Notes under the pieces: model-generated
The model's database searches: none
Seen by the model: only the letters and a program-made list of their open reading frames with translations
What the model was told of the DNA's origin: nothing
Position numbers and translations under genes: made by a program
Origin: Eshraghiella sp051880035
GTDB lineage: Bacteria > Bacillota > Clostridia > Lachnospirales > Lachnospiraceae
Direction of reading: 5' to 3'
NCBI GenBank assembly: GCA_051880035.1
Contig: JBJENE010000018.1
Span: 1-64,000 of the forward strand
Length of the DNA: 64,000 bases
In this document: positions 34,492-42,506 of the stretch, one piece after another
Layout: the number at the start of each line of letters is the position of its first letter
Numbering within the stretch: position 1 is the stretch's first letter

Positions 34492-35650
34492 ACAATCCTT
34501 TAATATATTGGGACATTTCATCCAGTCTTTGTCTGTAGCCGTGAAGTTCTTTTACCTTACGATATCCGTTCATGGCAATCTGTTTTCGTTCATCTTCATG
34601 CTTCAGGTAATAATCAATTTTTTGAACCAGATCTTCCTTGTTTTCAAAATATACAAGGTCTTTTCCGTTTTCAAAATACATCAGAAGTTCCGGCTGAAAA
34701 TTGGTAATGCAGAAACCTCCTGCGCCTAAAATATCCCATACCCTTAAAGGAATTCCGCTCTGGATATTCCGTATTGTAAAATTAAGATTAATTTTACTGC
34801 GGTTAAAGATTTTAGGAGCCTCATTCCAGTAATCGGCAGTACCTTTATTGGTGGCAAAAACAAAATCCTGGTCGGGGTCATCCGTGTACACATCAACTTT
34901 GAAATGTCTGGAGAGCTCTGCAATCATGGTCTGGCGCTCCATCTGCGCAATTTTAAATCCCAGCACCGTAGTTGAGAAAATCAGGGACAAATCCGAAAAT
35001 GAACGGTCTGTTTTGGCAAGAAAAAAATTTCTGTTAAGTTCCGCAACAGTCTCTCCGTCCAGTATGTCAGGGAGAAAATATTCCCCGTAAATATTCATTT
35101 GTATTTTCATTGCCGCATCAAAATATCCCCTCAGGTAATCAGGGAGATGGTCGCATATTTCATCATAAGAATTTTTTCTGTACATGCTTCCGATAAAGGA
35201 AACATCAGATTCATATTTGTCCAGATCGTCTGCCTGTGAAAGAAGTCTGTCAACCCTTTCGGTAGCTGCACATAACGGCAGGTAATATACAGGTGCCCCC
35301 ATATCAGTAAATGTAAGATAATTAATTTTGTCGAAGCAGAAAATTTTGTTTACTTTATTGAAAACGGACTCGTGATACATAGTGGCAATAGGACAATCGC
35401 AGCACCACGACACATATAAAATATCCCTTTCAAGGCAGATATCCGAAATCAGAGGAAAATAATTTATGGTAATTACCATGTCATAAGAGACTTCATCCAA
35501 CCTGGTGTTAAACCTTTTGGAAAACCCGTCATCTTCCTCGTAATTAATCAGTTCTCCCTTTATCTCGTCAACAATGTGTCCCCTTTCACGGAGATTTTCA
35601 ATTAAATCCTGCTGGTTATAAGCTTTCCAGCGATACATCAATATACGCAT
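34490..35650 (-). CDS. CgeB-type glycosyltransferase (paralogue 2)
   Basis: 386 residues from the ATG at 35650 (MRILMYRWKAYNQQDLIENLRERGH), chosen for GGTGAGG 5 bases upstream; seven more in-frame codons exist upstream without a better RBS. It has ITINYFPLISDICLERDILYVSWCCDCP near 60-88. The C-terminal block is INLNFTIRNIQSGIPLRVWDILGAGGFCITNFQPEL. It closes with YYLKHEDERKQIAMNGYRKVKELHGYRQRL. It is the last gene of the minus-strand unit 40027-34490. The role is inferred as for paralogue 1. Confidence 0.87.
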   Translation of the reverse strand: MRILMYRWKAYNQQDLIENLRERGHIVDEIKGELINYEEDDGFSKRFNTRLDEVSYDMVITINYFPLISDICLERDILYVSWCCDCPIATMYHESVFNKVNKIFCFDKINYLTFTDMGAPVYYLPLCAATERVDRLLSQADDLDKYESDVSFIGSMYRKNSYDEICDHLPDYLRGYFDAAMKIQMNIYGEYFLPDILDGETVAELNRNFFLAKTDRSFSDLSLIFSTTVLGFKIAQMERQTMIAELSRHFKVDVYTDDPDQDFVFATNKGTADYWNEAPKIFNRSKINLNFTIRNIQSGIPLRVWDILGAGGFCITNFQPELLMYFENGKDLVYFENKEDLVQKIDYYLKHEDERKQIAMNGYRKVKELHGYRQRLDEMSQYIKGL

Positions 35651-35667
35651 TTTTACCTCACCGTGGA

Positions 35668-36723
35668 TCATTTCTGTTCATTAAGCATTTCAAGGCGTTT
35701 CAACGCCTTCTGATAATTACTGCATTTTGAGTAATATTTTATTGCATCATCAACATTTCCCAGACATTCCTTAATTACACCGATATTATAATAGGCTTTG
35801 TAGGAATTAACCCCATCCATGCTGCACCGGGAAACTTTTGTTGCATCAAGAAAGCTCTCCACCGCCCTGTCAAACATCATATTGTTCATATAGATAAGTC
35901 CCATAAGGAACCTGAATTCCGCCGTCTTTCCGAATACATCATACAGATTTTCAAAGCCTAACGCCTTCTCGCTGTTCCCCGTATTAATAAGAGTATATCC
36001 GTATGAAATTATAAGGTCGTTAACATACTCCAGTCGCTCGTCAAGGTCAAGTGAAGTTGCCCTCTCAAAGTATTGTAACGCACTTAAATAATCTTTTTTC
36101 ATGTAAAAACTTTTTCCCAGCTGATAAAGAAGGTATGTATCCGAAGGATTTTGAGAAAGTTCTTCAAGAAGAATTTTTATATTGCGCTCCGCCTTCGCCG
36201 CAACAGTCTTTTCATCCCCGTCATAACCGGTATGGTCAAATCCGGCCGGGGCATTGTATGTTTCGAAGGGAGCACCGTTTCTTGCAGTTACCTGTTCATG
36301 AATTCTTCCTGTATAATAAAAATACCGCCTGTCAAAAATTCTGGTTATCCATTCTGTTCCCTGCTGTATTTCTTCTCCTCTGGTAAAAATATTTTTTCTG
36401 AAAATCCTTCCCGCTTTCATGGGATAGTCATTCATCATTTTTTCCAGTTTTTCATAATCGAGCCCGGTCAAAAATTCATCTGTATCAATCATGATAATTT
36501 TATCAGAAGATGCCAGACTCATGGCATAGTTTCTGGCATCCGAAAAATCATTTTTCCATTCATAAGAAAAGATGTGCTCCGTGTATTCTCCTGCCACCTT
36601 AACACTATCATCCTCCGAGCCTGTATCAACAACCACAATTTCAAAAGGATATGCAGCAAGTGCACCAAGACATCGCCTTAAGTTTTCTGATTCGTTTTTG
36701 GTAATTATACATGCGGAAATCAT
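35668..36723 (-). CDS. GT2 glycosyltransferase with C-terminal TPR repeats
   Basis: 351 residues. The N-terminal GT2 domain (1-190) starts MISACIITKNESENLRRCLGAL. It contains VVVDTGSEDDS (31-40) and the catalytic-site DTD at 80-82. The rest is made of TPR-like helices (DTYLLYQLGKSFYMKKDYLSALQYFERA and the final VIKECLGNVDDAIKYYSKCSNYQKAL). This SunS-like GT2-TPR architecture often glycosylates proteins or peptides, which fits a flagellin acceptor. It is operonic with the CMP-sugar synthetase upstream (21-base gap). Confidence 0.9.
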   Translation of the reverse strand: MISACIITKNESENLRRCLGALAAYPFEIVVVDTGSEDDSVKVAGEYTEHIFSYEWKNDFSDARNYAMSLASSDKIIMIDTDEFLTGLDYEKLEKMMNDYPMKAGRIFRKNIFTRGEEIQQGTEWITRIFDRRYFYYTGRIHEQVTARNGAPFETYNAPAGFDHTGYDGDEKTVAAKAERNIKILLEELSQNPSDTYLLYQLGKSFYMKKDYLSALQYFERATSLDLDERLEYVNDLIISYGYTLINTGNSEKALGFENLYDVFGKTAEFRFLMGLIYMNNMMFDRAVESFLDATKVSRCSMDGVNSYKAYYNIGVIKECLGNVDDAIKYYSKCSNYQKALKRLEMLNEQK

Positions 36724-36744
36724 AATCCACGCTTATCTCCAATT

Positions 36745-37902
36745 CTACCTGTTAATTTCGAGAATTTTCTGTGCAATATCTCTTATTGCCCCGTTCCCCC
36801 CGGTTCTTCGGCTTATGAAACAGGCATACTGTTTTACTTCTTCCTCTGCATTGGCTACGGAGAAAGGATATCCCACAACCTTAAGCACATCAACATCATT
36901 AATATCGTCCCCCACATATGCGGTCTCTGAAAGGGAAACTCCAAGACGGCTGCAAATTTCTTTAACGCAGGCCAGTTTGTCCTTAATTCCGAGATGAACC
37001 TCGTTCATATTAAGTTTTAAAGCCCTACGGCGCACTATTTCTGAATTCTCTCCCGTAACTATACCCGTAATTATTCCGTTTTCCCTAAGAAGTGAAATTC
37101 CCATACCGTCTTTGGCATTAAAACGCTTCATTGCATCGCCCTGTGCAGAATAATACATTCCACCGTCAGTCAGGCAGCCGTCGCTGTCCGTTAAGAACAG
37201 TTTTATCCGGGACCCCTGCGACGCCATGTCTTTATGCATTCTTTTTTTCATAAGAGCTTCTATGATTTCAAAATCCGCCGGTTCGTCTATTTCAAAAAAA
37301 GTATCCTCCGGCATTTCGTATGCCCTGATGTTGCCGGAAATCCTGTTACCCGTTGCTAACAGCCGTTCCCTGGAAGTAATATAGAAGGCACCGTTTTCCG
37401 TAAGATATCCGTCAAAATCCTGCCTTCTCGGTCTGTGCATATAATCATAATTATCCGGTGCAGCATATCCTTCTTCATTCACTCTCCAGTTAAACCGTTT
37501 CTGCGGCACCACGGAAAGCACGCTGTCCGTTCCCTCTTTCATGTACTCACAAAATCCTCCCTCCAGGTCTTCTGCCGTAAGGAGCGGTGAAGTCGCCTGA
37601 ATGAGAACAATATTGTCAAAGTCATATTTGGATGCAAAGTCGAGCATGGCCGATTCCGTGGATGCCGTATCCGTAGCCGTCTGTGCATCTCTTCCGATTA
37701 CTGTTACTTTAGGCAGATTAAACGCCAGAACAGTATCTTTTATTACATCACTGTCCGTAGCCACATATACGGTATCAATGTATTTGCACATGGATGCAGC
37801 CTTTGCAGTCCAGTATATTAACGGCTGTCCGTTGATTATCCTGATATTTTTAAGTGGAATTGATTTGCTGCCGCCTCTTACGGGTATAAATGCTGCATTC
37901 AT
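36745..37902 (-). CDS. CMP-nonulosonate cytidylyltransferase fused to a KdsC-like HAD phosphatase
   Basis: A 385-residue bifunctional protein. Residues 1-222 match the acylneuraminate cytidylyltransferase family (FIPVRGGSKSIPLKNIRIINGQPLIYWT; YVATDSD 47-53; ATSPLLTAED; RRQDFDGYLTENGAFYI), which activates sialic, legionaminic or pseudaminic acids with CTP. Residues 233-385 form a HAD phosphatase with DSDGCLTDG (nucleophile D239) and GDDINDVDVL (331-340). The phosphatase would dephosphorylate a nonulosonate 9-phosphate before activation. It follows a NeuB-type synthase (12-base gap). Which nonulosonic acid is made cannot be read here. Confidence 0.93.
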   Translation of the reverse strand: MNAAFIPVRGGSKSIPLKNIRIINGQPLIYWTAKAASMCKYIDTVYVATDSDVIKDTVLAFNLPKVTVIGRDAQTATDTASTESAMLDFASKYDFDNIVLIQATSPLLTAEDLEGGFCEYMKEGTDSVLSVVPQKRFNWRVNEEGYAAPDNYDYMHRPRRQDFDGYLTENGAFYITSRERLLATGNRISGNIRAYEMPEDTFFEIDEPADFEIIEALMKKRMHKDMASQGSRIKLFLTDSDGCLTDGGMYYSAQGDAMKRFNAKDGMGISLLRENGIITGIVTGENSEIVRRRALKLNMNEVHLGIKDKLACVKEICSRLGVSLSETAYVGDDINDVDVLKVVGYPFSVANAEEEVKQYACFISRRTGGNGAIRDIAQKILEINR

Positions 37903-37914
37903 GCCTGTTGCCTC

Positions 37915-38793
37915 CTAATGTTTTCTGTATTTCAGCTTGTCTCTTTGTACCTGTTCTATCGGTAAAATTTCTGATGCTTTATAAGTAAGTGACTTATGTA
38001 CTGCCACAAGGTCTCTTTTTAATTTACGGATTCCTTCCGGCTCCAAAGATGCCGCATGATCCGTTCCTTTCCAGGTTCTGTCAAGCGTATAATGTCTTTC
38101 AATCGTGGATGCGCCAAGGGTGTATGCCGCCACATCTACGGCAATTCCAAGATGATGTCCGGAAAAACCTATTTCCTTAACCCTGTTACCGTACTGTTCC
38201 TTTATTCTGTTAATTTCAAGAAGACATATATCTTCAAACGGTACCGGGTATCCTGAAGTACACACATACAAAACCACATCTTTGGCTCTGCCTTTGTTTT
38301 CAAACAGCTCCACAAGATCCTTCTCTTCCGTATGTGTAGTCATTCCCAGCGACACATGGATTTCGCCTTTATAATTATCGCAGAGCCAGTTAATCATTTC
38401 ATAATTATTGTTGCATGCAGAAGGAATCTTTATAAGTTCCGGTTCCAGCTCTGTTATTTCCCTGGCAGAGGTAAGGTCCCACACGGATGTACTGTAAGTA
38501 ATTCCCATCTCCTCACAATAACTTTTAAGTTCCATATGCTGTTCCTTGGTAAACTCAAGAAACTCCCTGTGTTCACCGTAGGTCTTCCCGTATGAATTGG
38601 CAGGATTCGGATGAGGGGCATTATACTGTTCAGGAGTTAAAAGCTCCCTGTTGCACCTTTTTTGAAATTTAATGACATCCGCATTGCAGTATATCGCAGC
38701 GGTTTTAATCAGCTGTCTGGCAATTTCCATATCACCTTTATGATTGCAGCCTGCTTCCGCAATCACTCTCGGTTTCCTATATTCCGTATTCAT
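37915..38793 (-). CDS. NeuB-family nonulosonic acid synthase lacking the SAF domain
   Basis: PEP-condensing synthase of sialic/legionaminic/pseudaminic acid pathways, 292 residues. The TIM-barrel core is complete: AEAGCNHKGDMEIARQLI (13-30), VIKFQKR (40-46), IKIPSACNNNYEMINWL, GMTTHTEEK and the late motif ERHYTLDRTWKGTDHAASLEPEG. The roughly 60-residue C-terminal antifreeze-like SAF domain found in most NeuB enzymes (about 340 residues) is absent. The next gene starts 12 bases on, so this is not a frameshift. It acts with the downstream CMP-synthetase/HAD protein to make a CMP-nonulosonate donor. Confidence 0.9.
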   Translation of the reverse strand: MNTEYRKPRVIAEAGCNHKGDMEIARQLIKTAAIYCNADVIKFQKRCNRELLTPEQYNAPHPNPANSYGKTYGEHREFLEFTKEQHMELKSYCEEMGITYSTSVWDLTSAREITELEPELIKIPSACNNNYEMINWLCDNYKGEIHVSLGMTTHTEEKDLVELFENKGRAKDVVLYVCTSGYPVPFEDICLLEINRIKEQYGNRVKEIGFSGHHLGIAVDVAAYTLGASTIERHYTLDRTWKGTDHAASLEPEGIRKLKRDLVAVHKSLTYKASEILPIEQVQRDKLKYRKH

Positions 38794-38851
38794 AAAACCA
38801 CCTTCCGTTCAGTATAATTTTAATATATATATCGTCCGTTCAGGGCCATAT

Positions 38852-40027
38852 TTAAAGCTGTCTGCCGAAAGTAATTTCCATCATCTTATGCACTCTCTGT
38901 CTCATGGTATGTTCCGCACATGTTCTTTTGTAACCGTTCATCGCAATAGTAAGGCGTTCTTTTTCATGTCTTAAATAGAAAGCTGCCTTATCTTCCAGCT
39001 CCTCAAAACTGCTAAACAGCTCAACTTCCTTACCCGGCTCATAAAGCTCATTAAACTCTGCCTGATAATTGGAAAGCAGAAAACCACCCACGCCCATAAT
39101 ATCAAATACTCTCAGAGGAAGCCCGCTTTCAATTGATTTGATTGTAAAATTAAGGTTTATTTTGGTGGAAAAATAGACTTTCGGAGCCTGTGTCTCATAT
39201 CCGACTGCATTCTTACAAACAACTCCCTTCAGAACGCTCTTATCGTCTTCCGAATTATAGAGGGTTATGTTAAAATTTTCGGCAAGCCTGCCAAGCACAT
39301 ACTCCCTCTCCGTCTGGGCATATTTTCTCGCAAGGAAAAACCCCATATAAAGCTCCTTTGTGGAGATATACGGAAAATTCTCCCTTCCGTCTATAGGAAC
39401 CAGTTTTTCAAAAATTTCTAAATCTTCATCCGTTGTCTCGTCGTATATGTAGTTGTTATGCCAGTCTCCCAGCTGCTTTATAAAAAGATTGTCAAATTTT
39501 TCACGAATCGGCTCGGGAAGCTTAACCTTGTTGTAAGGATTCCTCTGATAAAGGGAACCTACAAATGCCATATCATTAGAATATTCTGCAATATCTTCAT
39601 CCGTAATCACAAGTCCGCTTAACCGGCTTGTGTTGACACCGAGAGGCAGGTGGTAAGCATTGGCTCCCAGCGCTTTCAGTTTGTCTGTAAAAACCCTGTC
39701 GAATACAAAAATATGATTGCAGCTGTTATGCATATTTTTGGAAAACACATGAAGCAGCGGATGGTCAAAAATCCAGGACATATAAGGAATTCCCGTGGCT
39801 TCGCAGGCATCAGATACGAGAGGAAAATAATTCCATGAAATCACAGCATCATAAGAATGCTCCTTGATATATGCAATAAGCTCATTCTTAAGGTTTTCAT
39901 ATTCTTCGCCTTTTTCCACGGCATTAAAACTCCTGATATACGGCTGCAGTTTGTACCCTTCCTCAAGGAAAGCCCAGATAAGGTCATGCCCTTTAAGTTT
40001 ATCTGTATATGTGTATAAAATATTCAT
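38852..40027 (-). CDS. CgeB-type glycosyltransferase (paralogue 3)
   Basis: 391 residues. It starts NILYTYTDKLKGHDLIWAFLEEGYKL. It has VISWNYFPLVSDACEATGIPYMSWIFDHP near 60-88. The C-terminal block is INLNFTIKSIESGLPLRVFDIMGVGGFLLSNYQAEF, then FYLRHEKERLTIAMNGYKRTCAEHTMRQR. It is the first gene of the minus-strand unit leading to neuB, the CMP-synthetase, GT2-TPR and paralogue 2, with a promoter at 40055-40083. The acceptor is likely the same flagellar glycan. Confidence 0.87.
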   Translation of the reverse strand: MNILYTYTDKLKGHDLIWAFLEEGYKLQPYIRSFNAVEKGEEYENLKNELIAYIKEHSYDAVISWNYFPLVSDACEATGIPYMSWIFDHPLLHVFSKNMHNSCNHIFVFDRVFTDKLKALGANAYHLPLGVNTSRLSGLVITDEDIAEYSNDMAFVGSLYQRNPYNKVKLPEPIREKFDNLFIKQLGDWHNNYIYDETTDEDLEIFEKLVPIDGRENFPYISTKELYMGFFLARKYAQTEREYVLGRLAENFNITLYNSEDDKSVLKGVVCKNAVGYETQAPKVYFSTKINLNFTIKSIESGLPLRVFDIMGVGGFLLSNYQAEFNELYEPGKEVELFSSFEELEDKAAFYLRHEKERLTIAMNGYKRTCAEHTMRQRVHKMMEITFGRQL

Positions 40028-40054
40028 TCTGACCTCCGCATAAATTCTACTTTA

Positions 40055-40083
40055 ATCATACCTTTTTTGATATTTATTTACAA
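40055..40083 (-). promoter_or_regulatory. sigma-A-type promoter of the neuB-containing unit
   Basis: Minus strand TTGTAA (40083-40078), 17 bases, TATGAT (40060-40055), 27 bases before the paralogue 3 start. It is divergent from the plus-strand promoter only 10 bases away. Confidence 0.65.
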
Positions 40084-40093
40084 TAGTTTTAGG

Positions 40094-40123
40094 TTCACTT
40101 TATCCATTGCTTTATGTTATACT
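40094..40123 (+). promoter_or_regulatory. sigma-A-type promoter for paralogues 4 and 5
   Basis: TTCACT (40094-40099), 18 bases, TATACT (40118-40123), about 36 bases before the ATG at 40160. Close back-to-back placement with the 40055-40083 promoter suggests coordinated control of both units. Confidence 0.6.
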
Positions 40124-40159
40124 ATATGGGTAAGGCACTTATTTTTCAGAGGAGAAATC

Positions 40160-41335
40160 ATGAATATACTTTTTTACAGATACGGAAGCATATGTGAGCC
40201 GGATTTATCCGATGCTTTTAAAGAATACGGTCTCAGTGTATACGAAGATTCAAAAGAACTTTCAGTCAAAAATATGTTACCCGCCCAAAGGTCTGAGCAT
40301 GTGGCAAAGCTTTTATTCGAGCGGGAATATTCATTTGTATTCAGCATAAATTTTTTCCCTGAAGTATCTTATGTGTGCAATATTTTTAAAATTCCTTATA
40401 TGTGCCTGATTGTTGACAGTCCGGTTCTGGAGCTTTATTCCGATTCTCTCATGAACGAGTGGAACCGAATTTTTCTTTTTGACATGGAGCTCTATAATGA
40501 ATTCCACCCAAGAAATCCGGATTGTATTTTTCATATCCCGCTGGCAACAAATGTCAGACGCTGGGACACTGTAATGGAAAATTCCCGGAATACCCCGGGT
40601 TTTTCGGCAGATGTATCATTTGTCGGCTCCCTTTATACAGAAAAATGTCCTTATGACAAAATAAAAATTTCAAACCCATATAACAGGGGATATCTGTCAG
40701 GCCTGATTGAAGCCCAGCTGGGCGTTTACGGATATTATTTTGTAGAAAATCTCATTTCGGATGATCTGGTTTTCGATATTAAAAATGATTATCCGGGATT
40801 CTACAGATTTCCGGAAGGCTACCACGGCAACGAAAAGGCTGTTCTTGCGCAGCTCTACATCGGAAGCAAAATTTCAGCCGAGGAAAGAATGCGGATTTTT
40901 ACACAGCTTGCTTCCCGTTTCAATGTAGACCTGTATACAGGCAGCGATACTTCATCCATTCCGGGTATACATAATAAAGGGCTTGCCAAAACCCATTCGG
41001 AAATGCCCCTTATTTTTAACAGAAGCAAAATAAATCTGAATATTACATCAAGGCCCATACGCAGCGGCCTTCCTCTCAGAATTTTTGATGTCCTGGGCTG
41101 TGGCGGCTTTTTAATCACCAATTTCCAGTCTGAGCTTTCCGATGTTTTCAATATTGGCGAGCATCTGGTTGTTTATGAATCCATGGAAGATTTGGAATAC
41201 AAAACTGCCTATTATCTGGAACACGAAAAAGAACGCCGGGAAATTGCCCATAACGGATATGAGCTTGTGAAAGCCGCCCATACCTATGAAATAAGGGTGG
41301 GCCAGATGATAGTTACTGCTTTCGGCAACAGATAG
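40160..41335 (+). CDS. CgeB-type glycosyltransferase (paralogue 4)
   Basis: 391 residues from the ATG at 40160 (MNILFYRYGSICEPDLSDAF), preceded by AGAGGAG; the upstream in-frame extension covers the promoter and is not coding. It has FVFSINFFPEVSYVCNIFKIPYMCLIVDSP near 55-85. The C-terminal block is INLNITSRPIRSGLPLRIFDVLGCGGFLITNFQSEL, then YYLEHEKERREIAHNGYELVKAAHTYEIR. It is followed 8 bases later by paralogue 5, so they form a two-gene unit. Confidence 0.87.
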   Translation: MNILFYRYGSICEPDLSDAFKEYGLSVYEDSKELSVKNMLPAQRSEHVAKLLFEREYSFVFSINFFPEVSYVCNIFKIPYMCLIVDSPVLELYSDSLMNEWNRIFLFDMELYNEFHPRNPDCIFHIPLATNVRRWDTVMENSRNTPGFSADVSFVGSLYTEKCPYDKIKISNPYNRGYLSGLIEAQLGVYGYYFVENLISDDLVFDIKNDYPGFYRFPEGYHGNEKAVLAQLYIGSKISAEERMRIFTQLASRFNVDLYTGSDTSSIPGIHNKGLAKTHSEMPLIFNRSKINLNITSRPIRSGLPLRIFDVLGCGGFLITNFQSELSDVFNIGEHLVVYESMEDLEYKTAYYLEHEKERREIAHNGYELVKAAHTYEIRVGQMIVTAFGNR

Positions 41336-41342
41336 GAGATAT

Positions 41343-42506
41343 ATGAAGATAATTTTTATTGAATGGAAAAGCTTTGGAAAACAGGATATTATTAATGCCC
41401 TTACGGATTTGGGACACTCTGTGGTTACCTTTTCCCATCCTGACTATGATTTAAGAGTCAGCAGAGATTTTACGGAAAAGTTTATGCTTTGTATTGAGAA
41501 AGAACATCCTGATGCAGTTTTTTCCTCCAATTATTTTCCGCTTGTTTCAACTGTGTGCAATAAATACAATATTCCTTATATCTCATGGGTATATGATTGT
41601 CCACATCTTTCCCTGTATTCTGCCACGGTTATCAACAAATGCAACCATATTTTCCTCTTTGACAGTTCAATTTGGAGTGAATTGTTTAATGCAGGAATAA
41701 CCACCGTTCACTACATGCCTCTTGCGGCTCCTACCGCCAGACTGGATTCCATGATTCCGGACTACGATATCCACCAAAAGCTTGACTGTGACATTTCCTT
41801 TGTGGGCTCTCTTTACGACGAAAAATATAATCTTTTTGACAGGCTTTCCGGAATCAGTGAGTTTGCAAAGGGATATTTAAATGCCATAATGGATTCCCAG
41901 CTTCAGATAAGCGGATACAGTTTTATTGAAAATCTTCTTAATGAGGATGTTCTTTCGGAACTTAGGAAAGCAGCGCCGTATACCCCAAACCCTGACGGCG
42001 TGGAGTCGGACAAATATATCTATTCAAGCTTTTTTATAGAGCGCAAGCTTACGGAAATTGAGCGTAAAAGACTGCTTAAATCAGTATCCGGACAATTTAG
42101 CCTTAACCTGTACACGCATAATCCTCCGGATTCTCTTCCTGATGCACACTTTATCGGCCCAATCGATTATGAGACCACCATGCCGTATGTTTTCAAATGC
42201 AGTAAAATAAATCTCAACATTACTCTCAGAAGCATACACTCCGGCATACCTTTAAGGGCAATGGATATTATGGGTGCGGGCGGTTTCCTGCTCTCAAATT
42301 ATCAGGAGGATTTTCTCAGGCATTTTGAGCCCGGTACTGACTTTGTATACTTTGACGGCGAGAACGACCTTCTTTCAAAATGCGAATACTTTTTATCCCA
42401 CGAAAAAGAGCGTAAAGAAATTGCCGCAAACGGATACGCAAAAGTAAAAGCGTATCACTCTTACATGATACGCTTAAAAGAAATCTTTGATATTGTATTT
42501 AATTAA
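41343..42506 (+). CDS. CgeB-type glycosyltransferase (paralogue 5)
   Basis: 387 residues. It starts KIIFIEWKSFGKQDIINALTDLGH. It has AVFSSNYFPLVSTVCNKYNIPYISWVYDCP near 58-88. The C-terminal block is INLNITLRSIHSGIPLRAMDIMGAGGFLLSNYQEDF, then YFLSHEKERKEIAANGYAKVKAYHSYMIRLKEI. It is nearest in wording to paralogue 1. Its 3' end overlaps the convergent Maf gene by 8 bases. Confidence 0.87.
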   Translation: MKIIFIEWKSFGKQDIINALTDLGHSVVTFSHPDYDLRVSRDFTEKFMLCIEKEHPDAVFSSNYFPLVSTVCNKYNIPYISWVYDCPHLSLYSATVINKCNHIFLFDSSIWSELFNAGITTVHYMPLAAPTARLDSMIPDYDIHQKLDCDISFVGSLYDEKYNLFDRLSGISEFAKGYLNAIMDSQLQISGYSFIENLLNEDVLSELRKAAPYTPNPDGVESDKYIYSSFFIERKLTEIERKRLLKSVSGQFSLNLYTHNPPDSLPDAHFIGPIDYETTMPYVFKCSKINLNITLRSIHSGIPLRAMDIMGAGGFLLSNYQEDFLRHFEPGTDFVYFDGENDLLSKCEYFLSHEKERKEIAANGYAKVKAYHSYMIRLKEIFDIVFN

